This document shows positions 1 through 5,070 of a stretch of 5,696 nucleotides of DNA, in pieces; position 1 is the stretch's first letter; each line of letters begins with the position of its first letter. The stretch lies in the NCBI GenBank assembly GCA_903886985.1, contig CAISOI010000738.1, forward strand, positions 1-5,696, given 5' to 3'. The notes beneath the pieces were generated by a model, which saw only the letters and a list, made by a program, of their open reading frames with translations, did no database searches and was not told the origin of the DNA. The DNA is from an uncultured Chthonomonas sp. Lineage in GTDB: Bacteria; Armatimonadota; Chthonomonadetes; Chthonomonadales; CAJBBX01. Position numbers and translations under genes: made by a program.

Positions 1-189
1 AATGCGACGGCCGTTAGAAAGCGGACTAATTTGGTACTGATTAGATTACCACATAATCTAGGGAGTCGTTCCTTAACTTCATCGATTGACGCAAAGTCCT
101 TTGAAAGGATTGGCACGCACGCACCACACTTGACCCAATTCAATTCTGGAATTGAGATGTCAATCGTTGTTTGTATATACGGGCCTTAA
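1..189 (+). CDS. Possible 3' end of an upstream gene (partial, uncertain)
   Basis: The first reading frame is open from the first base to a TAA at 187-189, giving 62 codons with no stop; the other two forward frames close by about base 40. The encoded tail ends in a short hydrophobic stretch (IVVCIYGP) and resembles no family I recognise. A 62-codon open stretch occurs by chance in one frame about one time in twenty, so this is weak evidence. If real, it is the C-terminus of a gene beginning outside the window, lying 72 bp before the next start and possibly in the same operon. It would then overlap the palindrome and promoter candidates described at 140-179, which argues mildly against one or the other. 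Confidence 0.25.
   Translation, partial: NATAVRKRTNLVLIRLPHNLGSRSLTSSIDAKSFERIGTHAPHLTQFNSGIEMSIVVCIYGP
42..60. repeat. Perfect 7-bp inverted repeat (hairpin or operator)
   Basis: TAGATTA at 42-48 is matched by TAATCTA at 54-60 around a 5-base CCACA loop. It is AT rich and has no T-tract, so it is a poor intrinsic terminator. A protein-binding site upstream of the 262-1206 gene is possible, but nothing else supports it. Confidence 0.35.
128..150 (+). repeat. 23-bp near-repeat, copy 1 (second copy at 1309-1331)
   Basis: The 23 bases here match 1309-1331 at 21 positions, with the first 14 (ACTTGACCCAATTC) identical. Copy 2 lies inside the gene at 1259-1942, where it encodes LDPIRYW. Read in the same phase, copy 1 would encode LDPIQFW, but stops flank it at 102-104 and 153-155. 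The similarity does not extend further on either side. It may be a coding remnant of a related gene or a chance match. Confidence 0.4.
140..155. promoter_or_regulatory. 16-bp palindrome, candidate operator
   Basis: TCAATTC and GAATTGA form a perfect 7-bp inverted repeat around TG. TTGAC at 130-134 and GTCAA at 159-163 form an outer, nearly concentric inverted pair. The right arm overlaps the candidate -35 hexamer at 152-157, which is where a repressor would bind. The symmetry is seen directly; regulation of the three genes that follow is inferred. Confidence 0.35.
152..179 (+). promoter_or_regulatory. Candidate sigma70-type promoter for the 262-2482 cassette
   Basis: TTGAGA (152-157) is one base from the TTGACA consensus. 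It is followed by a 16-bp spacer and TATATA (174-179), which matches four of six -10 positions. It would start RNA near 186 and leave a leader of about 75 bases before the GTG at 262. The match is moderate and rests on the E. coli consensus. Confidence 0.35.
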
Positions 190-261
190 ACTCCAACCTA
201 CTAGTTGTATTCGCGAAAACCTAATGTTTGCTATATAATTTTAGTGGGAGGGGACAAACCT

Positions 262-1206
262 GTGAATATCAATACTCCAATTGGACGAGCCAATGGTGTT
301 GTTCGGACGCGCAAGCACTCTATAGCACTGGTATTTGTATGCCTTGTTGGCTTGCTTGGTGCTGCTATGTACGTTCGTCAATCTTTTGGAGACCTCAATA
401 CCCCTCACAACCCCCTGCTCTCTGAGTCTAAGCCGAACATGAAGCCAGAATCAAAGTTGCTTTTCGAAGAAGCGCTATTGACGGGTCATTATTACTTTGG
501 GGACGGTTTGGGGGTCAATTGCTCCCTCGAAGTGAAACAGGGTCACCGATTTCATTTTAGTTGGCATGGATGCGGGGGAGTATATGATAAGAACGACGGA
601 TCGTGGGTAGTTCAGGGAGACGAGGTTGTTTTTTCACCGGAACAGCCCAACAAATGCGACGGCCTCAACGGCATGAACGTTCGCTATTACCCGGTGAAAT
701 GGGGTAAGCGGATATATTTGGTTGACGAATACGAGATGCCTAGTTTCTGTGCATCTTTGAAGGCGAAAGTTCAAGACAAATCCTCTTGGTCAAGAGATCG
801 ATTGCACGGACATGATTATGTGAGCGAAGTCGAGCACAAAATTGCTCCTACTTCCGGCGAACCTATCCTCCCCCTTCAGTTCATGAAATACTACAACGGT
901 GGTCCAATCAAAGCAAAAGTAGTGCGAATGGAGCAATCTGGACTCTCTGTCCTGAACGTAGGTCGAGCAGATGGTATCGAGTCAGGTTTGAAGATGGCTC
1001 CCACTGCATGGGAACGGTTTGAAGTTGAGATCATATCCATTTCTGAACATGAGTCACTTGCAAAGCCTGGATATTATTGGAACAGTGATAGGCTAGTAAA
1101 AGTAGGCGATGAATTCACCACCGGCCGGGAGTACAGCCGTCCGGGAGGTACCGGTCTGATACGTTTGGACGCACCACCACCTCCGGATAAGACCCCGAAA
1201 AAGTAG
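262..1206 (+). CDS. Membrane-anchored extracytoplasmic protein of unknown function
   Basis: I do not recognise a named family. The 314-residue product starts at GTG 262, chosen because GGGAGGGG (246-253) sits 8 bases upstream; an in-frame TTG at 205 lacks such a site. Residues 13-19 are basic and 20-38 form one transmembrane helix or uncleaved signal, so most of the protein should lie outside the cytoplasm. Residues about 66-160 form a beta-rich domain with GDG, HGCGG and GSW motifs and four cysteines (87, 104, 132, 163) that could pair as disulfides; the pattern vaguely recalls lipocalin-like small barrels. Residues about 216-287 form a second module, with LNVGRADGIESGL followed by VKVGDEF, a pattern typical of short beta-barrel modules in envelope proteins. 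The tail (305-314) is Pro and Lys rich. The next gene begins 52 bp downstream. The assignment to the envelope is firm; the function is unknown. Confidence 0.85.
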   Translation: MNINTPIGRANGVVRTRKHSIALVFVCLVGLLGAAMYVRQSFGDLNTPHNPLLSESKPNMKPESKLLFEEALLTGHYYFGDGLGVNCSLEVKQGHRFHFSWHGCGGVYDKNDGSWVVQGDEVVFSPEQPNKCDGLNGMNVRYYPVKWGKRIYLVDEYEMPSFCASLKAKVQDKSSWSRDRLHGHDYVSEVEHKIAPTSGEPILPLQFMKYYNGGPIKAKVVRMEQSGLSVLNVGRADGIESGLKMAPTAWERFEVEIISISEHESLAKPGYYWNSDRLVKVGDEFTTGREYSRPGGTGLIRLDAPPPPDKTPKK

Positions 1207-1232
1207 CCTAAACCAACTATGTCCTTCCCTCA

Positions 1233-1251
1233 CCTTTCGATGAGTGAAAGG
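1233..1251 (+). promoter_or_regulatory. Hairpin covering the ribosome binding site of the 1259-1942 gene
   Basis: CCTTTC (1233-1238) pairs with GAAAGG (1246-1251) around a 7-base loop. The 3' arm contains most of the AAGGG Shine-Dalgarno serving the ATG at 1259, so in mRNA the site would be partly hidden. Ribosomes finishing the upstream gene at 1206 would come close enough to disturb it, which would fit translational coupling. That role is inferred; the pairing is seen directly. Confidence 0.35.
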
Positions 1252-1258
1252 GTATTTA

Positions 1259-1942
1259 ATGTTCCGTGGCTTAATGCGCCATGATGGGAGATCAAAGACC
1301 GACCCCGAACTTGACCCAATTCGATACTGGAGAAGTCCGTTGGAACCTACTCGTCAAACGGAAGGATTTGTAGTCGGCGTCCGCTTTTGGACGGGTCGAT
1401 TTCGAAACCTCGGCAATCGTATCAAGTCACTTTTTGGTTTCACCGCATGTGCTATCTCTGTAGTCGGATTCGTAATGGTCCTGCCATCCCTTTTCATCAG
1501 CGATCCGCCTCAGAAGGTATCAATAGAAGGTGTTGGAGATTCGCAGTCTTTCAATAACTTCGTACGTTTATCTGGATGGATTGACAGTAAGCCTTTCCTC
1601 ATCGTCAAAGACGCCCTGAATATTCAACACAGTTATTACCTCCTACTGAATGATCAGAAGAAACATGCGATCCCCGTCGAGGAATACCATTCCGGTAACC
1701 AGCCAATAACGATTGATGGATTTTCGAAAGTGACCGTAGAGGGAATGACGAAAAGTCCAGCACCTGAAACCTATCGAAAATTGATCGAAATTGCATCGAA
1801 ACGGTCGGACATTGACATATCCATTTACAGAATATTTATATGGGGGAGCAAACCTCAATTTCCACTAAAAGGTAGCATCGTTCTTGTAACTGGGGTCACC
1901 GTTGTCTGTCTGTATTGGTTCTCACGTCGGCGATATCCCTGA
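1259..1942 (+). CDS. Two-helix membrane protein with a beta-rich (OB-like?) middle domain
   Basis: I do not recognise a named family. ATG 1259 is preferred (227 residues) because AAGGG lies 6 bases upstream; GTG 1244 in the same frame has no good ribosome site. The N-terminal 57 residues are polar and contain ELDPIRYW, encoded by the 23-bp near-repeat. Residues 58-80 and about 205-221 are hydrophobic helices, and the protein ends in the basic SRRRYP. By the positive-inside rule both ends would be cytoplasmic and residues 81-204 would face outward. That middle part has alternating strands (FVRLSGWID, YYLLLND, KVTVEGMT) that suggest an OB-type fold, as in other small membrane proteins; this is inference from pattern only. 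It sits second in a probable three-gene operon, 45 bp before the next start. Confidence 0.8.
   Translation: MFRGLMRHDGRSKTDPELDPIRYWRSPLEPTRQTEGFVVGVRFWTGRFRNLGNRIKSLFGFTACAISVVGFVMVLPSLFISDPPQKVSIEGVGDSQSFNNFVRLSGWIDSKPFLIVKDALNIQHSYYLLLNDQKKHAIPVEEYHSGNQPITIDGFSKVTVEGMTKSPAPETYRKLIEIASKRSDIDISIYRIFIWGSKPQFPLKGSIVLVTGVTVVCLYWFSRRRYP
1309..1331 (+). repeat. 23-bp near-repeat, copy 2 (in coding sequence)
   Basis: It matches 128-150 at 21 of 23 positions. Here it encodes residues 18-24 or so of the membrane protein (LDPIRYW). The two differences would change Arg to Gln and Tyr to Phe if copy 1 were read in the same phase. Confidence 0.4.
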
Positions 1943-1987
1943 ACGTAGATATGATAGTGATGTTGAATCACATCCAGGAGTTCTAAA

Positions 1988-2482
1988 TTGGGGCGACAAA
2001 TTGCCATCGTAATGACGCCGGAAGATGAAGTACTCTTCATCGACTTCCTTCGTTCGACTGCTCCCATAACCTTTATCGGCTCGTTTGCGCCAACGCCTGA
2101 TGAACTCCTCTCTAAAAATCCGAAACCAGCAGGCACCGGGAACTACGATTACAGTATTTGGAACATGGATTTCCCATGGACCCCGCAATTCGGGCAAGTT
2201 GGTCCACTTGCCCATGATCCCACCCAGATCGGATGGTTTTACGTTGCTCCCGGATGCCTCGGACCACACCTAGAATGGAGCCGGAGTGACATTAGCCGAG
2301 GGATGACTGGGCGTCTTTATTGGGGGAAGCGAACCGGAGTGGAATATGACATTTCGGAATTCGAGAAATGGGTCGACAGTATTTGGAGGTGGGTAAGAAA
2401 ACACGGGAGAAAACTAGAAAAGAACGCATATGCCCCATACTACCTGCCCACGGCATGGGAACTTACCAAGCCGAATAGTTAA
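1988..2482 (+). CDS. Conserved-looking Trp-rich cytosolic protein, function unknown
   Basis: The 164-residue product starts at TTG 1988, with a full AGGAG (1976-1980) 7 bases upstream. This settles an unusual start codon that begins MGRQIAIVMTPEDE. No signal peptide or membrane helix is present, so it should be cytosolic. It has nine tryptophans in a small protein, with blocks IWNMDFPWTP (57-66), IGWFYV (81-86), LEWSRSD (95-101), GRLYWGK (108-114), the basic WRWVRKHGRK (133-142) and YYLPTAW (151-157). I have the impression of similar stand-alone single-domain proteins in planctomycete and myxobacterial genomes, but cannot name a family. The small size and Trp-rich blocks recall some immunity proteins of polymorphic toxin systems, yet no toxin is visible here, so I make no such call. 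It ends the cassette; no clear terminator follows. Confidence 0.85.
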   Translation: MGRQIAIVMTPEDEVLFIDFLRSTAPITFIGSFAPTPDELLSKNPKPAGTGNYDYSIWNMDFPWTPQFGQVGPLAHDPTQIGWFYVAPGCLGPHLEWSRSDISRGMTGRLYWGKRTGVEYDISEFEKWVDSIWRWVRKHGRKLEKNAYAPYYLPTAWELTKPNS

Positions 2483-2581
2483 AGGATCAAATTTAACTTA
2501 GTCAAAATGGTCCGTGTTTCGACGTTACCGCTTACAAACCGGTCAATCAAGCGGCCAACAAATCAATCCTCTAAACCGCAT

Positions 2582-2610
2582 TTGACAGCAGCACGACACG
2601 GTTATGCTAT
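2582..2610 (+). promoter_or_regulatory. Orphan promoter candidate in the convergent gap
   Basis: TTGACA (2582-2587) is a perfect -35 hexamer. TGCTAT lies 17 bases downstream (2605-2610), or TATGCT 15 bases downstream (2603-2608); both -10 matches are mediocre. No gene follows on this strand: a transcript would run toward the hairpin at 2669-2692 and the 3' end of the peptidase gene. It could drive a short or antisense RNA, or be chance. Confidence 0.2.
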
Positions 2611-2668
2611 ATGTATTTTCGTCGAGATGGATTTGCGTGATTACCACAGATTATGTTAATCAATAACC

Positions 2669-2692
2669 CTGAACTCAATTACATGAGTTTGG
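2669..2692 (-). terminator. Hairpin just past the peptidase gene, weak terminator candidate
   Basis: AACTCA (2672-2677) pairs with TGAGTT (2684-2689) around ATTACA. Three further pairs, two of them G-U, extend the stem to 2669 and 2692. It lies 5 bases beyond the stop codon of the minus-strand gene, the right place for a terminator. No run of U follows on either strand, so its strength is doubtful. Confidence 0.3.
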
Positions 2693-2697
2693 TCTAA

Positions 2698-3375
2698 CTA
2701 ACTTCCCGGCTGTGAATCCTTAAACGCCGTCCATAACTCATCTAGGTCCTTGCCCGTTAGATCCTTGAAGAGTTCAGGTTTGTACATCCTTGCTCGAATG
2801 GCTGCGTGAAGTTTGGGAATCAGATCGGGGTTGTATTTTGCTTCGATGAAAAGCAAAAAGGATGCAGTAGTTTTGTAGGCATCCGTATACTTAGCACGTT
2901 CAAAGTTGACCTTTGGCAGCTTTAGGTTTGGCTCGAACAGTTTATTTCGGACATAGTCTGCCATGCCTTCCACCAACCACCCGGGGGCGCCTCCCCGATA
3001 CCGCTGAACCAGATGCGTCAATTCGTGGATAATCATTCCAAAGTCATTCAAATGCCCCTTCACATAGGGAATCGATACGTGCATGGTCGTCCCCGCAACA
3101 TAAGCTGGTGCCTGGCTCTCCAAATCAAACACAATCTTGATTGTCTCTGGCAATGGTCTATAGGTCTCGTCACTCTTCAACATCACACTGACCTTTGCAT
3201 ACCACACCTCACACAGTGCCTCAGCAGTATGCCCCCACGGCTGCATTTCCGGTGCAGCACTAACGTCGGCCTCGAAATGGGGTGTATTGATAACGGCAGG
3301 CTTGCCCAAAGCGTCTTGCTGCGGTGCCACGGGAGCCTGAGACAGTGCGAGCAACAGTACCAGAAGTCGAAACAT
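2698..3375 (-). CDS. Secreted BSP-family zinc metallopeptidase (basic secretory protein-like)
   Basis: This 225-residue protein matches the plant basic secretory protein family, also found in bacteria and classed as zinc metallopeptidase-like. Residues 1-14 or so (MFRLLVLLLALSQA) form a short signal peptide, so it is exported. The zinc-binding HELTH motif is at 117-121, with His117 and His121 as ligands and Glu118 as catalytic base. The family's second block, APGWLVEGMADYVR (130-143), holds Glu136, a candidate third ligand as in gluzincin-type peptidases. The C-terminal part keeps the usual order: TTASFLLFIEAKY (169-180), then LFKDLTGKDLDELW (202-215). All key residues are present and the length is typical, so it should be intact. 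The ATG at 3375 is preceded by GAGGT at 9 bases. It is a lone gene, divergent from the propeller gene. The substrate is unknown. Confidence 0.92.
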   Translation of the reverse strand: MFRLLVLLLALSQAPVAPQQDALGKPAVINTPHFEADVSAAPEMQPWGHTAEALCEVWYAKVSVMLKSDETYRPLPETIKIVFDLESQAPAYVAGTTMHVSIPYVKGHLNDFGMIIHELTHLVQRYRGGAPGWLVEGMADYVRNKLFEPNLKLPKVNFERAKYTDAYKTTASFLLFIEAKYNPDLIPKLHAAIRARMYKPELFKDLTGKDLDELWTAFKDSQPGS

Positions 3376-3378
3376 TTA

Positions 3379-3389
3379 GAGGTGACCTC
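3379..3389 (-). promoter_or_regulatory. Ribosome site of the peptidase gene inside a small palindrome
   Basis: On the minus strand GAGGTCACCTC is a 5-bp inverted repeat around one base. Its first arm is the Shine-Dalgarno (GAGGT), 9 bases from the ATG. The one-base loop is too tight for a stable RNA hairpin, so a DNA-binding site or chance is as likely as RNA control. Confidence 0.3.
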
Positions 3390-3399
3390 GATTGAGTTA

Positions 3400-3427
3400 A
3401 TAATCTCATTATGACCAACTGGGTCAA
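3400..3427 (-). promoter_or_regulatory. Candidate promoter of the peptidase gene
   Basis: Read on the minus strand, TTGACC (3427-3422) is five of six to the -35 consensus. A 16-bp spacer and GATTAT (3405-3400, four of six) follow. RNA would start only about 20 bases before the ATG at 3375, leaving just enough leader for the GAGGT site. Confidence 0.3.
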
Positions 3428-3512
3428 TTGACTATCACCGCATTGAGGTTGCAGCAAAGTAATCATCCGATATTCAAACCCAACACGGGGGTAGTTGCGA
3501 CTCTATCTGAGG

Positions 3513-3543
3513 TTGTGCAAGTTTGTTCCCTGTAGATTACAAT
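3513..3543 (+). promoter_or_regulatory. Candidate promoter of the propeller gene
   Basis: TACAAT (3538-3543) matches the -10 consensus at five of six positions and would give a leader of about 38 bases before the ATG at 3588. The best upstream hexamer, TTGTGC (3513-3518), is poor and 19 bases away, so only the -10 part is persuasive. The divergent region 3376-3587 shows nothing else clear. Confidence 0.3.
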
Positions 3544-3587
3544 AGTGACATCTGATCCGCTTATCGTCGCCCGCCGGAAAATTCACT

Positions 3588-4772
3588 ATGAATCGATTAA
3601 CTACTCTTCTCGTAATTGTTGCTGCAACTTTTTCTTCAATGACCGCGCAGGCGGACCTTGATATAGTCTTTTCATCTCAACATTACCGCTGGTCTGGCAA
3701 ATACTACCATCACAAGAACGAATACTCTCCTCCAGAACAAACATTGGTCGATCTCGGTTCCTACCACTTGTACCGCATGAACCCAGACGGTAAGGATACC
3801 ACCCAGATCACATCTGGAAAATATGATGACTTTTGCCCACAATGGTCACCCGATGGTAAACACATCGCATACTTTCACGGCATCATCAATGGAAGATGTA
3901 CCCTTCGGATTTCTGATCAGTTTGGCAAACACTCGATGGACTTGTATAGACTTGAAAACTCCGCCCGTCGACCAAAGTTTGAATGGTCGCCAGACGGGAC
4001 CATGATCGGTTACTTGGATCTTACGTGGTCAAGCATTGGATACAATCAAAGACTTGTAATAATATCTGTCGGCTCAGGTAAGAGACACAGCTTCGAAGAG
4101 GTGAGTGACTTTGCATGGTCTCCAAATAGCAAGCAGATCTCTACATGGTACTTAGATTTAAATAGCGTTGACAGTGAAAAACACTCTTTCAGTATCGTTG
4201 ATCTTAAGTCATTGAGGTCTGTCCGAAAGGACTTTGTAATGGCTGGGCCGATTTGGTTGACAAATGAAACGATTATGGGGTTTTCGGGAACTTTTAAGGA
4301 TTCATTCTATGGTCAAATCAGAAAAGTCACAAATAACGGGCAGACGGTCTCTCAATCACTTTTAAAGCATGAAATCACAGATGACCCTGAGAGCGGAGAT
4401 GTGCCGTTCCTAATGACTGTTGGGCAAACAAAACGAGTCCCCAACTCGAATTTTGTGGTTTACGTATCTTTCGTCAGCATGAGTGCGGGTCTCCATCACC
4501 GTTGCACTTTGGTAAACTGGAAGAACTGCACATCTGAATTTTTAGCCGACGGCTTGTGTATCGGCGTCTCTCCAGACGGAAAATCTATCCTTGCCGCAGA
4601 TCGGGATTGGATTGGTCCCTACAAACGCGGTGGGCGGCGATGTGGTCCCATCAAACTCATCAAAATCCAAACCGGCGAGTCCCGCACTCTCTCTGGCAAT
4701 CTCATGAACGTCGAAGGCGGCGATTGGCGCAAATCTCCACCAAAGGTCACGAAAAGGTCCATTAGAGAGTAA
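3588..4772 (+). CDS. Secreted PD40 / TolB-like beta-propeller protein
   Basis: The 394-residue product begins with a classic signal peptide, residues 1-22 ending AQA before Asp23, so it is exported to the periplasm or surface. The PD40 (WD40-like TolB) repeat signature is plain: LYRMNPDGKDTTQIT (61-75) leads to WSPDGKHIAYF (86-96), then WSPDGTMIGYLD (133-144), WSPNSKQIS (176-184), a degenerate WLTNETIMGFSG (about 222-233) and VSPDGKSILAA (about 325-335). Spacing of about 40-50 residues between the first three blocks fits one propeller blade each; blades between 240 and 320 have drifted too far to see. Such propellers bind proteins or polysaccharides; no enzymatic motif is fused. The tail after about 378 is short and basic. 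The ATG has only a weak GGAAA ribosome site. It is probably a single-gene unit; its partner is unknown, and it is too short and context-poor to be TolB of the Tol-Pal system. Confidence 0.9.
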   Translation: MNRLTTLLVIVAATFSSMTAQADLDIVFSSQHYRWSGKYYHHKNEYSPPEQTLVDLGSYHLYRMNPDGKDTTQITSGKYDDFCPQWSPDGKHIAYFHGIINGRCTLRISDQFGKHSMDLYRLENSARRPKFEWSPDGTMIGYLDLTWSSIGYNQRLVIISVGSGKRHSFEEVSDFAWSPNSKQISTWYLDLNSVDSEKHSFSIVDLKSLRSVRKDFVMAGPIWLTNETIMGFSGTFKDSFYGQIRKVTNNGQTVSQSLLKHEITDDPESGDVPFLMTVGQTKRVPNSNFVVYVSFVSMSAGLHHRCTLVNWKNCTSEFLADGLCIGVSPDGKSILAADRDWIGPYKRGGRRCGPIKLIKIQTGESRTLSGNLMNVEGGDWRKSPPKVTKRSIRE

Positions 4773-4831
4773 ATGGGCAATTTTGGCTCTTGGGGATACA
4801 GCGACAGGATCGGTCGAAACGACAACGCGAT

Positions 4832-4849
4832 ATGCAAATAGTTTTGCAT
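4832..4849 (+). terminator. AT-rich hairpin downstream of the propeller gene
   Basis: ATGCAAA (4832-4838) and TTTGCAT (4843-4849) form a perfect 7-bp stem around TAGT, 59 bases past the propeller stop. It could end or protect that transcript, but the stem is weak and no T-run follows. Confidence 0.25.
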
Positions 4850-4920
4850 CCAGCCTCACAATATGTACCTCTGGTGGCAAATAATATCAAACTCTGACAT
4901 CTGCAAGGTCACAAGGAACG

Positions 4921-4992
4921 GCCGATTCGGCAACTTTGAGAAGTGCCCCATTGAATCAGTGAAACCCACTGAACCGCAAGTGAGTAGTCACT
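4921..4992. repeat. Cluster of three short inverted repeats upstream of the HEAT-like gene
   Basis: GCCGA/TCGGC (4921-4931) is a 5-bp pair around one base. TCAGTG/CACTGA (4956-4972) is a 6-bp pair with a 5-base loop. AGTGA/TCACT (4979-4992) is a 5-bp pair with a 4-base loop. The last two share the half-site CAGTGA/TCACTG, so four related half-sites occur in 40 bases, 80 to 115 bases before the ATG at 5071. This could be a binding region for a regulator; that is inference. Confidence 0.35.
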
Positions 4993-5070
4993 GCAATCCC
5001 AATTGGCATCACGATGCCGTTCAACCCAAGATGTGCGAACCCAACACATTACGATCCAGAAAAAGCATGT

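Larger units (their letters stand above)
4773..5070. other. Gap of about 300 bp without a convincing gene, rich in small palindromes
   Basis: Directly after the propeller stop, an ATG at 4773 opens a 22-codon frame ending TAG at 4839-4841. The same frame then stays open to a TGA at 5076-5078, with an ATG at 4863. Neither piece has a good ribosome site apart from GAGAG close to 4773, and the residues (many Cys, Trp, Asn) form no recognisable domain. The rest contains several short inverted repeats, listed separately. I judge it intergenic or decayed. Confidence 0.5.

Noticed and set aside
1..12. AATGCGACGGCC, identical to 653-664 in the first gene
   Set aside because: A 12-base identity is expected about once by chance in a window of this size, and flanking bases do not match.
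44..53. GATTACCACA repeated at 2639-2648
   Set aside because: A 10-base match is expected by chance and the surroundings differ.
205..261. TTG at 205 as the start of the first gene (19 residues longer)
   Set aside because: It has no ribosome site, whereas GTG 262 has GGGAGGGG at 8 bases and places the basic segment and helix in a normal signal-anchor position.
1922..2269. Long minus-strand frames opposite the 1988-2482 gene
   Set aside because: The forward gene has a strong ribosome site and coherent motif blocks; the reverse frames show neither.
1988..2482. Immunity protein of a toxin system
   Set aside because: Only size and Trp-rich blocks suggest it; no toxin or other toxin-system gene is present.
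2528..2554. CCGCTT/AAGCGG inverted pair as terminator of the cassette
   Set aside because: A 15-base loop, a short stem and no T-run make it too weak to call.
3013..3414. A 133-codon forward frame antisense to the peptidase
   Set aside because: The opposite strand carries an unmistakable metallopeptidase with intact motifs; this frame is its shadow.
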